This document shows positions 8,074-16,717 of a stretch of DNA of 64,000 nucleotides, one piece after another. The position numbers and the translations under genes are program-made. Source of the stretch: JAKPBU01 sp964425695. GTDB lineage: Bacteria > Pseudomonadota > Gammaproteobacteria > Xanthomonadales > Xanthomonadaceae. The first letter of the stretch is position 1; each line of letters begins with the position of its first letter. The notes under the pieces were generated by a model. It saw nothing but the letters and a program-made list of their open reading frames with translations. It did not search any database and was not told the origin of the DNA. The stretch lies in contig CAYRNF010000005.1 in the NCBI GenBank assembly GCA_964425695.1, forward strand, positions 1 through 64,000, written 5' to 3'.

Positions 8074-10449
8074 TCAGTTACGCAGCGGCTTGCCGGTTTT
8101 CAGCATGTGCGCGATGCGCTCCTGGGTCTTGGGCTGCTGGGCCAGTTCCACGAAATGCTGGCGCTCGAGCTTGAGCAGCCATTCCTCGTCGACCGTTGCG
8201 CCGCGGTCCACCTGGCCGCCGCACAGCACGGTCGCGATGCGGGTCGCGATTTCGTCGTCGTACGGGCTGATGAAGCGGCCTTCCAGCATGTTCACCAGCA
8301 GCATGCGGAACGTGGCGATGCCGACATTGCCCGCGACGCGGATCGCGCGTGCCGGCCGCGGCGGCCGGTAGCCGCGTTCGGCCAGGCCCCGCGCCTGCGC
8401 CTTGGCGATGTGCAGCAGTTCATGGGCATGGAACGCCACCACGTCCTCCGCACGGAACAGGCCGAGTTCCTTGGCCTCCAGCGCCGATGTGGACACCTTG
8501 CCCATGGCCACCGTTTCGAAGGTTTTCTTCAGTTCGGCGAACACGTCACCGTTCGGGCCGGCCGCGTCGGAGGCGCGCACCGCGAGTTCCTTCAGGCCGC
8601 CGCCGGCCGGCAGCAGGCCCACGCCGGCTTCCACCAGGCCCACGTAGCTTTCCAGGTGGGCCACGGTGCGCGCACTGTGCATCTGGAACTCGCAGCCGCC
8701 GCCCAGCGCCAGCCCGCGCACGGCAGCCACCACCGGCACCTGCGAATACTTGATGCGCTGGCTGGTGGCCTGGAAGTTGGCGACCATCGCCTCGAAGGCG
8801 TCGAGCTTGCCGGCCTGCAGCAAGCCCAGCGCGCCGGACAGGTCGGCGCCGGCCGAGAACGGTTCCTTCGGCTGCCACAGCACCAGGCCGGCGAACTTGC
8901 GCTCGGCGATGCCGATGGCTTCCTGCAGGCCATCCAGCACCTGGTCGTTGACCGTGTGCATCTTGGTCTTGAACGACACCACGCCCACATCGTCGCCGGC
9001 GTCGGCCCACAGGCGCACGCCTTCGTTCTCGAACACGGTTTCGCCCGGGTCGAAGCGTTCGCCCAGCAGCGGGTCGGGGAAACGCTGGCGCCGGTAGACG
9101 GGCAGGGCGGAGCGCGGCAGCTTCGCGTCCTTGCCCGGGCTGTAGCTGCCCTCGGCGCCGTGCACGCCGTCGCGGCCGTCGAACACCCAGTCCGGTAGCG
9201 GGGCGCTGCTCATGGCCTTGCCGGACACGATGTCCTCGGCGATCCAGTCCGCCACCTGCTTCCAGCCCGCGGACTGCCAGGTTTCGAACGGGCCGAGCGA
9301 CCAGCCGTAGCCCCAGCGGATCGCGAAGTCGACGTCGCGCGCGGTTTCAGCAATGGATTCAAGCTGATAGGCGCAGTAGTGAAACAGGTCCCTGAACAAC
9401 GCCCACAGGAACTGGGCCTGCGGGTGTCCGCTGGCGCGCAGCCTGCCGAACTTCTCGGCAGGGTCCTTGAGCTTCAGGATCTCGACCACCTCGTCGGCTG
9501 CCTTGCGGTCGGCGGTGCGGTAGTCCTGCGCCTTCAGGTCCAGGACCAGGATGTCCTTGCCCTGCTTGCGGAAGATGCCGGCGCTGGCCTTCTGGCCCAG
9601 CGCGCCCTTGGCCACCAGGGCATCCAGCCACTTGGGCGACTTGAAGTACGCATGCCACGGGTCGTCGGGCAGGGTGTCGGCCATGGTCTTGATGACGTGG
9701 CCCATCGTGTCCAGCCCGACCACGTCGGAGGTGCGATAGGTCGCCGACTTCGGGCGCCCGATCAGCGGCCCGGTCAGGGCATCGACCTCGTCGAAGCCCA
9801 GGCCGAACGCGTCGGTATGGTGGATCGTCGCCAGGATCGAGAACACGCCGATCCGGTTGCCGATGAAGTTGGGGGTGTCCTTGGCGCGGACCACGCCCTT
9901 GCCCAGTTGCGTGGTGAGGAATGCCTCGAGCGCATCCAGCACGCCGGGTTCGGTGGTCCGGGCGGGGATGAGCTCGGCCAGGTGCATATACCGCGGCGGG
10001 TTGAAGAAGTGCACGCCGCAAAAGCGCGGGCGCAGTGCTTCGGGAAGAACATCGGCCAAGGCATTGATTCCCAGGCCCGACGTGTTGCTTGCCAGTACCG
10101 CGTGCGGCGCCACGTGCGGCGCGATGCGCTTGTACAGGTCCTGCTTCCAGTCCATCCGCTCCGCGATCGCCTCGATCACCAGGTCGCAACCTTCGAGGAG
10201 CGGCAGGCCGGTGGCGTAGTTGGCTGGCGTGATCGCGCCGGCCAGCGACTTGCTCGCCAGCGGCGCGGGAGACAGCTTGGCCAAGTTGGCCAGCGCCTTG
10301 TGAACCACGCCGCTCGGATCGCCGTCTTTGGCCGCCAGGTCGAACAGCACGGTGTCCACCCCGGCATTGGCCAGATGCGCCGCGATCTGCGCGCCCATGA
10401 CCCCGGCGCCAAGCACCGCGGCGCGGCGGACAAGTAGTTTCTCAGACAT
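8074..10449 (-). CDS. 3-hydroxyacyl-CoA dehydrogenase / enoyl-CoA hydratase fusion (FadB-like, FadN domain order)
   Basis: Performs two middle steps of fatty-acid beta-oxidation. The 791 residues begin with the NAD-binding dehydrogenase domain (AVLGAGVMGAQIAAHLANAG), with NTSGLGI and FFNPPRYMHLAELI in the family positions, and end with the crotonase domain (FSAGADLSGALG and RGLALGGGCEFQMH). This order, dehydrogenase first and hydratase last, is the reverse of E. coli FadB/FadJ and resembles Bacillus FadN and xanthomonad homologues. ATG 10449 is used; the frame remains open upstream only because it runs antisense through the regulator gene. The thiolase gene follows. Confidence 0.93.
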   Translation of the reverse strand: MSEKLLVRRAAVLGAGVMGAQIAAHLANAGVDTVLFDLAAKDGDPSGVVHKALANLAKLSPAPLASKSLAGAITPANYATGLPLLEGCDLVIEAIAERMDWKQDLYKRIAPHVAPHAVLASNTSGLGINALADVLPEALRPRFCGVHFFNPPRYMHLAELIPARTTEPGVLDALEAFLTTQLGKGVVRAKDTPNFIGNRIGVFSILATIHHTDAFGLGFDEVDALTGPLIGRPKSATYRTSDVVGLDTMGHVIKTMADTLPDDPWHAYFKSPKWLDALVAKGALGQKASAGIFRKQGKDILVLDLKAQDYRTADRKAADEVVEILKLKDPAEKFGRLRASGHPQAQFLWALFRDLFHYCAYQLESIAETARDVDFAIRWGYGWSLGPFETWQSAGWKQVADWIAEDIVSGKAMSSAPLPDWVFDGRDGVHGAEGSYSPGKDAKLPRSALPVYRRQRFPDPLLGERFDPGETVFENEGVRLWADAGDDVGVVSFKTKMHTVNDQVLDGLQEAIGIAERKFAGLVLWQPKEPFSAGADLSGALGLLQAGKLDAFEAMVANFQATSQRIKYSQVPVVAAVRGLALGGGCEFQMHSARTVAHLESYVGLVEAGVGLLPAGGGLKELAVRASDAAGPNGDVFAELKKTFETVAMGKVSTSALEAKELGLFRAEDVVAFHAHELLHIAKAQARGLAERGYRPPRPARAIRVAGNVGIATFRMLLVNMLEGRFISPYDDEIATRIATVLCGGQVDRGATVDEEWLLKLERQHFVELAQQPKTQERIAHMLKTGKPLRN

Positions 10450-10472
10450 GTCGTGCAAGCCCTTGATTGGAT

Positions 10473-11102
10473 TTAGATAGTGTCGGCGCGTAAGCCCGCG
10501 GCGGCGAACCGGATCAGTTCCCGTGCGGCGTGTTCGCGATGTGCGGCTTCGGACACGCCCGGGGGACGCTTGATCAGCCCGAAGTCGGCCATGGCGTAGG
10601 TCAGCGCGCCCGACAGGAAGTCGAGCCGCCAGTACAGCGCTTCCTTGCCCAGCCCCGGCACGCAGGCGCCGATGGCTTTGGCGAAGTCGCGCAGCACGTG
10701 CCCGTACTGGTCGGAGAGGAACTTGCGCAGCGCGTCGTTCTTCTCGGCATACGCGCGCGCGATGACCCGGATGAAGGCCGCGCCGCCGCCGTGCCGGTCC
10801 TGCGCCAGCGCCAGGGCGGGTTCCACGAAGGCGGCCAGCACCGGCTCCAGTTCCCCGGGAGACTGCTCGGTGGCAGCCTGCAGGGCCGCGAGGCGCTGTG
10901 CGCTCATCCCGTCCATGCGCCGGCGGAACACCTCGTTGACCAGGTTTTCCTTGCTGCCGAAGTGGTAGTTCACCGCGGCGATGTTCACGTCGGCGCGGGT
11001 CGTGACCTCGCGCAGCGAGGTGCCGGCGAAACCGCGCTGCGCGAACAGTTCCTCGGCGGCGCCGAGGATGCGGTCCTTGGTCGAGAACTGGGTGGTCGCC
11101 AC
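10473..11102 (-). CDS. TetR-family regulator of fatty-acid oxidation, PsrA-like
   Basis: A DNA-binding repressor; TetR proteins of this context usually sense acyl-CoA or fatty acids. The HTH is at the N terminus (DRILGAAEELFAQRGFAGT, then NYHFGSKENLV), followed by a helical ligand domain containing FLSGALTYAMADF. GTG 11102 is chosen (209 residues, beginning VATTQFSTKD) because GGAAGG lies five bases upstream and because the further upstream ATG at 11144 falls inside a perfect palindrome that is probably the operator. It lies 23 bases before the fad fusion gene, so regulator and fad genes probably share one transcript. Confidence 0.88.
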   Translation of the reverse strand: MATTQFSTKDRILGAAEELFAQRGFAGTSLREVTTRADVNIAAVNYHFGSKENLVNEVFRRRMDGMSAQRLAALQAATEQSPGELEPVLAAFVEPALALAQDRHGGGAAFIRVIARAYAEKNDALRKFLSDQYGHVLRDFAKAIGACVPGLGKEALYWRLDFLSGALTYAMADFGLIKRPPGVSEAAHREHAARELIRFAAAGLRADTI

Positions 11103-11124
11103 GGCTACCTTCCAAGCGTTGGAT

Positions 11125-11140
11125 TCAAACGTGCGTTTGA
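11125..11140 (-). promoter_or_regulatory. Perfect palindrome, PsrA/FadR-type operator
   Basis: TCAAACG-TG-CGTTTGA is a 7+2+7 inverted repeat 23 bases upstream of the TetR start codon. It fits the known PsrA box pattern (C/G)AAAC-N(2-4)-GTTT(G/C). Autoregulation and control of the following fad genes is inferred from position. Confidence 0.7.
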
Positions 11141-11233
11141 GCATAGGCCGGGACGCCCTGCCGGGTCAATCCGGACGCGCGCGCGACACAGGCGCGCCGC
11201 GCCCAATGCGTGCAAGCCGCGTCACCATTCCGA

Positions 11234-11285
11234 TAGAATTACCGCAGCCATATCGGCTAAACCCGCGCCACGCCGCGGGTTTTTC
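11234..11285 (+). terminator. Short leader with intrinsic terminator upstream of ndk
   Basis: AAACCCGCG (11259-11267) pairs with CGCGGGTTT (11274-11282) around a 6-base loop and runs into TTCTC, a plus-strand intrinsic terminator. It lies between a divergent gene and ndk, so there is no upstream plus gene to terminate. A TAGAAT -10-like box is at 11234-11239. A second 8-bp hairpin (ACTGACGC/GCGTCAGT, 11317-11335) follows. A terminated leader or small RNA ahead of ndk is possible. Confidence 0.5.
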
Positions 11286-11367
11286 TCATCCCATTCTGTT
11301 ACCCTCGGGTCCGGCGACTGACGCAGAGCGTCAGTTTCCGGGGCCCGCCTGACCGGAGAAATTCCCA

Positions 11368-11793
11368 ATGGCGCTGGAGCGCACCCTGTCGATCGTCAAG
11401 CCCGATGCCGTCGCCAAGAACGTCATCGGCGAGATCTATTCGCGTTTTGAAAAGACCGGCCTGAAGGTCGTGGCCGCGAAGATGAAGCACCTGTCCAAGC
11501 AGGAAGCCGAAGGTTTCTACGCCGTGCACCGCGAGCGTCCGTTCTTCGGCGCACTGGTGAACTTCATGGTGTCCGGGCCGGTGATGATCCAGGTGCTGGA
11601 AGGCGAAGGCGCGGTGGCCAAGAACCGCGAGCTGATGGGCGCCACCAATCCCAAGGAAGCCGCACCCGGCACCATCCGCGCCGACTTCGCCGACAGCATC
11701 GACGCGAACGCCGTGCACGGTTCGGACTCGGCGGAGAACGCCGCGATCGAGATCGCGTACTTCTTCCCGTCCACCGACGTCTACGGGCGCTGA
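11368..11793 (+). CDS. ndk: Nucleoside diphosphate kinase
   Basis: Transfers the gamma phosphate from ATP to nucleoside diphosphates through a phosphohistidine. The 141 residues show ERTLSIVKPDAV at the N terminus, RPFFGALVNFMVSGPV in the middle and the active-site NAVHGSDSAENA with its catalytic His. Length is the family norm. First gene of the plus-strand run ndk-rlmN-pilF-rodZ; rlmN begins seven bases after the stop. Confidence 0.98.
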   Translation: MALERTLSIVKPDAVAKNVIGEIYSRFEKTGLKVVAAKMKHLSKQEAEGFYAVHRERPFFGALVNFMVSGPVMIQVLEGEGAVAKNRELMGATNPKEAAPGTIRADFADSIDANAVHGSDSAENAAIEIAYFFPSTDVYGR

Positions 11794-11800
11794 TCCCGAC

Positions 11801-13054
11801 ATGGTCGCCACGCGCACGCCCGCCATCGACATCGCCCTGACGGGCGATGCCGGCGTGCGTGCGCCTGCGCCGCCTGCGGCAGCCGCTGGCGCGGATGCGT
11901 CGAGTTCGTCCGGGGCCGGCAGGACCAACATCTTCGATCTCGACCGCGCCTCGCTGGAGCGGTTCTTCGAGGAGACGCTGGGCGAGAAGAAGTTCCGCGC
12001 GCACCAGGTGATGAAGTGGATCCATCATCGCCATGTCACCGACTTCGGCGACATGACCGATCTGGGCAAGGCGTTGCGCGCCAAGCTGGAAGACCGCGCG
12101 GTCGTGCATGCCCCGCAGGTGGTGTACGACAAGGCGTCCGAGGACGGCACCCACAAGTGGCTGCTCGGGATGGACCCGAAGAACGCCATCGAGACGGTGT
12201 ACATCCCCGACAAGGGCCGCGGAACGCTGTGCGTTTCCTCGCAGGTCGGCTGCGCGTTGAACTGCCAGTTCTGCTCGACCGCGACCCAGGGGTTCAACCG
12301 CAATCTTTCCACCGCCGAGATCATCGGCCAGGTCTGGGTGGCCGCGCGCCACCTGGGCAACGTGCCGCACCAGCAGCGCAGGCTCACCAACGTGGTGATG
12401 ATGGGCATGGGCGAGCCGCTGGCGAACTTCGACAACGTGGTCCGCGCGATGAGCATCATGCGCGACGACCTGGGCTACGGCCTGGCCAACAAGCGCGTCA
12501 CCCTGTCCACCGCAGGCATGGTGCCGATGATCGACAGGCTGGGCGAGGTCAGCGATGTCTCGCTGGCCGTCTCGCTGCACGCGCCCAACGATGCCTTGCG
12601 CACCGAACTGGTGCCGCTGAACAAGAAGTACCCGATCGCCGAGCTCATGGATGCCTGCGTGCGCTACGCGCTGCGCAAGCGCGGTACGTCGGTGACGTTC
12701 GAATACACCCTGATGCGCGGCGTGAACGACCAGCCCGAGCATGCGCGCGAGCTGGTCAAGCTGCTGCGCGAGTTCGACCGCCGCGTGCAGATGAAGGACG
12801 CGGCCAAGGTCAACCTGATTCCGTTCAATCCGTTCCCCGGCACGCGCTTCGAGCGCCCGGACGACGTGGCCATCCGCGCCTTCCAGAAGCAGCTCAACAA
12901 CGCGGGCATGATCGCGCCCGTGCGGCGCACCCGCGGCGACGACATCGACGCCGCCTGCGGGCAGTTGAAGGGACAGGTGATGGACCGCACCCGGCGCCAG
13001 TCCGCGTTCCGGGAATCGCTGCGCGCCAGGGGAATCGACGATGCCGCCGCGTAA
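11801..13054 (+). CDS. rlmN: Dual-specificity 23S rRNA/tRNA adenine-C2 methyltransferase
   Basis: A radical-SAM enzyme that methylates C2 of A2503 in 23S rRNA and A37 in several tRNAs. The 417 residues include the cluster motif CALNCQFC (Cys-x3-Cys-x2-Cys), MMGMGEPLANFDNV, and a C-terminal PVRRTRGDDIDAACGQL with the catalytic Cys. An N-terminal alanine-rich extension of about 35 residues precedes the conserved NIFDLDRASLERFF; a later start is therefore possible. Overlaps the next gene by 14 bases. Confidence 0.96.
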   Translation: MVATRTPAIDIALTGDAGVRAPAPPAAAAGADASSSSGAGRTNIFDLDRASLERFFEETLGEKKFRAHQVMKWIHHRHVTDFGDMTDLGKALRAKLEDRAVVHAPQVVYDKASEDGTHKWLLGMDPKNAIETVYIPDKGRGTLCVSSQVGCALNCQFCSTATQGFNRNLSTAEIIGQVWVAARHLGNVPHQQRRLTNVVMMGMGEPLANFDNVVRAMSIMRDDLGYGLANKRVTLSTAGMVPMIDRLGEVSDVSLAVSLHAPNDALRTELVPLNKKYPIAELMDACVRYALRKRGTSVTFEYTLMRGVNDQPEHARELVKLLREFDRRVQMKDAAKVNLIPFNPFPGTRFERPDDVAIRAFQKQLNNAGMIAPVRRTRGDDIDAACGQLKGQVMDRTRRQSAFRESLRARGIDDAAA

Positions 13055-13868
13055 GGCCTGCGCCGGGGTGGTCGTGCTGCTGGTCGTGGCGACCGGCTGC
13101 TCGAGCATGAGCCGCAAGTTCACGTTCATGCGCCCGGATCTTTCGAAGCGCGAGTTCACCCGCACCGCGCCCGAGTACGACATCCGCCCGGATCGCGGCA
13201 GCCGGGGCGTGCTCGATGCGCGTACCCGCGTGGCGCTGGCCGACCAGCGCCTGCGCACCGGGCAGTACGACCAAGCCGCCGTCGAGGCCCGCGCCGCGCT
13301 CAAGGCCGATCCCAAGTCCGCGCCGGCCCACACCATCCTTGGCGTCGTGGCCGACAGCAAGGGCCAGGCGCAGCAGGCGGGCGTGCATTACGCCAAGGCC
13401 GCTGCGCTGGCGCCTTCGGACGGCAGCGCGCTCAACAACTACGGCGCCTGGCTGTGCAGCAACGGGCGTGCGGCCGAGTCGTTGGCCTGGTTCGATCGTG
13501 CCCTGGCAGCGCCCGGCTATGGCACGCCGGCATCGGCGCGTGCCAACGCTGGATCCTGCGCCCTGGATGCCGGCCAGCCGCAGCGCGCCGAGCGCGACCT
13601 GCGTCTGGCTCTGGCGCAGCAGCCCGAGAATCCCACCGCCCTGGCGGCGATGGCGCGCCTGGCCTTCGAGGCGGGTCGCTATCTCGAGGCGCGGGCCTTC
13701 AGTGAACGCCGGCTTTCGGCGGCGCCGGCGGTGGCGGACAACCTGCGCCTGGCGTCACAGATCGAACAGAAACTCGGCGACAACCAGGCGTCCGCGCGTT
13801 ATTTGCAGCAACGGTCTGCGCAGTTCCCGCAACGGGTGGCGCAGCCCGGGGAGACGGTAAACAAATGA
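13041..13868 (+). CDS. pilF: Type IV pilus biogenesis lipoprotein PilF/PilW (TPR)
   Basis: Pilotin that helps the PilQ secretin reach and assemble in the outer membrane. The 275 residues start with a lipoprotein signal (VVVLLVVATGC, lipidated Cys at about residue 20) and continue as TPR repeats, for example LADQRLRTGQYDQAAVEARA and NNYGAWLCSNGRAAESLAWF. It is longer than E. coli-type homologues by a C-terminal tail. Placement between rlmN and rodZ is the usual one. It overlaps rodZ by four bases (ATGA). Confidence 0.9.
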   Translation: MPPRKACAGVVVLLVVATGCSSMSRKFTFMRPDLSKREFTRTAPEYDIRPDRGSRGVLDARTRVALADQRLRTGQYDQAAVEARAALKADPKSAPAHTILGVVADSKGQAQQAGVHYAKAAALAPSDGSALNNYGAWLCSNGRAAESLAWFDRALAAPGYGTPASARANAGSCALDAGQPQRAERDLRLALAQQPENPTALAAMARLAFEAGRYLEARAFSERRLSAAPAVADNLRLASQIEQKLGDNQASARYLQQRSAQFPQRVAQPGETVNK

Positions 13869-14656
13869 AGGCAGGCAACGACCTCCAGCTGGCACAGCAG
13901 GGTATCGGCCGCCGGCTGCGCGAGGCCCGCGAAAGCGCAGGCCTGGGCGTGGCGGAAGTGGGCCAGCGTCTGAAGATGCCGGCGCGGGTGGTGGAGTCGC
14001 TGGAGGCGGAAGACTGGGCCCGCCTGGGCGCACCAGTGTTCGTGCGCGGCCAGCTGCGCAGCTATGCGCGACTGCTCGGGCTTCCGGTCGACGACGTGGT
14101 GCGGATGCCCGAACTCGCGCCCGTGGTGGCCAGCGAACTCAGCCCGCGCACTTACACGCCGCGGATGCAGCGCTTCGCGGAGCAGGCGGCGCGTCGCGCG
14201 GTCTACATCGTGCTGACCGCGGCCATCCTTGTGCCGGTATGGCTGGCCACGCGGCCGCAGGCGGGCATGGAGGGCGCGACGTCGGCTTCCCTGGATGCGC
14301 CGCCAGCGTCGGCATCGCCCGCAGCAGCGACCAGGCGCGAACCGGCCACGGTGCGTGCCTCGATCGCGCCGATCCCGTCGCGCCCTGCAAGGCCGATGCT
14401 TGTCCTCGAGTTCCAGGGCGACAGCTGGGTCGAGATCCACGCGACCGACGGCAGCGTGGTGGAATCCGGGCTGCTGAAAGCGGGCGAGCGTCGCTCGTAC
14501 GCAGCAGGCGCCGTGTCGCGAATGAAGCTGGGCAACGCGGCCGCCGTACGCGTGCTGAACGGCGGCCAGGAGCAGGATCTGACACCGTACGTGCGGGCGA
14601 GCGTTGCCCGCTTTGCGGTATCCTCCGACGGTTCGCTCGCGCCTCCGGCCGAGTGA
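13865..14656 (+). CDS. rodZ: RodZ-like cytoskeletal helix-turn-helix membrane protein
   Basis: RodZ links MreB to the membrane and supports rod shape. The 263 residues have an N-terminal Cro/C1-type HTH (IGRRLREARESAGLGVAEVG, with RVVESLEAEDW), one membrane helix at about residues 112-128, a Pro/Ala-rich linker, and a C-terminal DUF4115 domain (LEFQGDSWVEIHATDGSVV). Domain order and length fit the family. It overlaps pilF by four bases. ispG and hisS, which commonly follow rodZ in gammaproteobacteria, are not here. Confidence 0.88.
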   Translation: MKAGNDLQLAQQGIGRRLREARESAGLGVAEVGQRLKMPARVVESLEAEDWARLGAPVFVRGQLRSYARLLGLPVDDVVRMPELAPVVASELSPRTYTPRMQRFAEQAARRAVYIVLTAAILVPVWLATRPQAGMEGATSASLDAPPASASPAAATRREPATVRASIAPIPSRPARPMLVLEFQGDSWVEIHATDGSVVESGLLKAGERRSYAAGAVSRMKLGNAAAVRVLNGGQEQDLTPYVRASVARFAVSSDGSLAPPAE

Positions 14657-14731
14657 CGCCTCACCCGGCCATGCCGGGTCCTGCTGTTTCCACCAGGGCG
14701 CCCGCGGCGCCTGGATCATCATTCGCAACGC

Positions 14732-15370
14732 ATGGCAATCGACGAACTGCTGGACGAGCACGAACAAAGCGAACGCGTACGCGGCTGGCTGCGCAGCAAC
14801 GGGGCCGGGATCATCGGCGGCGTGGTGCTGGGGCTGGGCCTAATCGGCGGCTGGCAGTGGTGGCAAAAGCACGAGCAGCAGCAGCGTGCGCAGGCGGGCG
14901 AGCGTTACACCGCGGCATTGAAGGCGCTTGAGGGCGGCGATCCTGCCAAGGCGAAGGCGCAGGTCGCCGCGCTGCAGGGCAGCGCCTATCAGGGGCTGGG
15001 GGCGCTTGCCATGGCGAAGGCGCAGGCCGACGCCGGCCAGCGCGATGCCGCCATCGCCACGCTGCAGGCCGCGCGCGGTGCCGACGCGGCGCTGGATGCC
15101 GTGATCGAGCAGCGCCTTGCGCGACTGCTGATCGACGCCGGCAAGCACGCCGAGGCGTTGAAGCTGCTGGCGGACGCGTCCGGCGCCGGTGCGCTGGAAG
15201 CGCGCGGCGATGCCCAGTTCGCTGCGGGCCAGCGCGATGCCGCGCGCGACAGCTACCGCAAGGCGCTGGCCGGCACCATCGAAGGCTCGCCGCAGCGCAG
15301 GCTGATCGAACTGAAGTTGTCGCAGGTCGGCGGTAGCGCCGCCGACACCCCTGCCAAACCCGAGGCCTGA
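14732..15370 (+). CDS. yfgM: YfgM-like membrane-anchored TPR protein
   Basis: YfgM is an inner-membrane protein with a periplasmic TPR domain that works with PpiD/SecYEG and envelope stress control. The 212 residues begin DELLDEHEQSERVRGWLRSN, followed by a glycine-rich membrane helix (about 25-45) and TPR-like helices. The N-terminal motif and placement directly before bamB identify the family; four bases separate the genes. Confidence 0.88.
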   Translation: MAIDELLDEHEQSERVRGWLRSNGAGIIGGVVLGLGLIGGWQWWQKHEQQQRAQAGERYTAALKALEGGDPAKAKAQVAALQGSAYQGLGALAMAKAQADAGQRDAAIATLQAARGADAALDAVIEQRLARLLIDAGKHAEALKLLADASGAGALEARGDAQFAAGQRDAARDSYRKALAGTIEGSPQRRLIELKLSQVGGSAADTPAKPEA

Positions 15371-15374
15371 GCCG

Positions 15375-16586
15375 ATGCTTTCCCCCGCACAAGGTCGGCA
15401 TGCCGACCGTTCCCGCCGTACCCGCGCCACCCGCGCCGCGCTGCTGCTGACGGCCCTGCTCGCCGGCTCCGGCTGCAGCACCGTCAGGGGCTGGTTCGGC
15501 AGCGATGACGACGACAAGCCCACCAAGCCGAGCGAGCTGACCGAGTTCGCTTCCACCGCCACCGTCACCCGCATCTGGTCGGCGAACGCCGGCAAGGGCG
15601 AGGGCCGCATCGGTGCGCGCCAGGGGCCGGCCATCGTCGACGGGCGCGTGTACGCGGCTGCGGTGGAGGGCGGGGTGCGCGCGTTCGACCTGCAGTCCGG
15701 CTCGACGCTGTGGCATTACCCCTCGGACCTGCCGCTGGCGGGCGGGCCGGGCGCCGGCGAAGGCACGGTGGCCGTGGGCAGCCTGGAAGGCGACGTGATC
15801 GCCCTGGATGCCGCCACCGGCGCCGAGAAGTGGAAGGCCAAGGTGGCCAACGAGGTGATCGCCGCACCCACTGTGGGGCAGGGCGTGGTGCTGGTGCACA
15901 GCAACGACGGGCGGGTCAGCGCGTTCGACGCGGCCACTGGCGAGCGTCGCTGGTTCTGGAACCGCGATCAGCCCACCCTGACCGTGCGTGGCATCTCCAG
16001 CGTCACCCTGGGTCCGGGCATCGCATTCGTCGGCAACGACGACGGCAGCATCTCGGCGCTGGCGCTGGCCGATGGTCGCCCGCTGTGGCAGGCGTCCGTG
16101 GCCGCGCCGGAAGGCCGCAGCGAACTGGATCGCATGGCCGACGTGGACGGCGCGCCGGTCCTCGACGGCGCGGTCGTGTTCGCCACCAGCTACAAGGGCA
16201 GCACCGTCGCGCTGGAGGGCCCGAGCGGACGCGTCCTGTGGTCCAGCGAGAGCGGCGGTGCCGGCCGCGCCGGCGTGTCCGCGGACCGCGTCGTGGTGTC
16301 GGACCGCAACGGGCTGGTGCACGGACTGGACAAGACCAGCGGCGGTGGCATGTGGCAGCAGGGCGCGCTGGCGCGCCGCGACCTCACCTCCGCGACGATC
16401 CACGGCAACTTCGCCGTGGTGGGCGACTACGACGGCTACCTGCACTGGCTCAAGCTCGACGATGGCGCGTTCGCCACGCGCACCCGCGCCAGCCGCAATC
16501 CGCTGCGCGCCACCCCGGAAGTGTCCGACGGCGTGCTCGTCGTGCAGGACGTGGACGGCGGGCTGAGCGCGTACCGGGTCGAGTGA
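15375..16586 (+). CDS. bamB: Outer-membrane protein assembly lipoprotein BamB
   Basis: A beta-propeller component of the BAM complex that inserts outer-membrane proteins. The 403 residues carry a long charged N-region and a lipobox LLAGSGC (lipidated Cys near residue 35), then eight PQQ-like blades with repeats such as YAAAVEGGVRAFDLQSGSTL and VIALDAATGAEKW. Length agrees with the family. The long N-region could mean that the true start is further in. der follows 131 bases later. Confidence 0.93.
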   Translation: MLSPAQGRHADRSRRTRATRAALLLTALLAGSGCSTVRGWFGSDDDDKPTKPSELTEFASTATVTRIWSANAGKGEGRIGARQGPAIVDGRVYAAAVEGGVRAFDLQSGSTLWHYPSDLPLAGGPGAGEGTVAVGSLEGDVIALDAATGAEKWKAKVANEVIAAPTVGQGVVLVHSNDGRVSAFDAATGERRWFWNRDQPTLTVRGISSVTLGPGIAFVGNDDGSISALALADGRPLWQASVAAPEGRSELDRMADVDGAPVLDGAVVFATSYKGSTVALEGPSGRVLWSSESGGAGRAGVSADRVVVSDRNGLVHGLDKTSGGGMWQQGALARRDLTSATIHGNFAVVGDYDGYLHWLKLDDGAFATRTRASRNPLRATPEVSDGVLVVQDVDGGLSAYRVE

Positions 16587-16717
16587 CGGCGGGGCGCGGG
16601 AGGCCACCGGCGGGTCGCAAGCGCGTGCGCAGGGCGGATTGGCCCAAGCGCCCGCCGCACCCGGCGCGGTTCCCGTTCTACCCTTCCTGACTCACCCCTC
16701 CGATCCCGGGCCTTTCC

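Noticed and set aside
6503..8371. 622-codon plus-strand frame over the thiolase gene
   Set aside because: Antisense shadow of the thiolase and the end of the fad fusion; no motifs.
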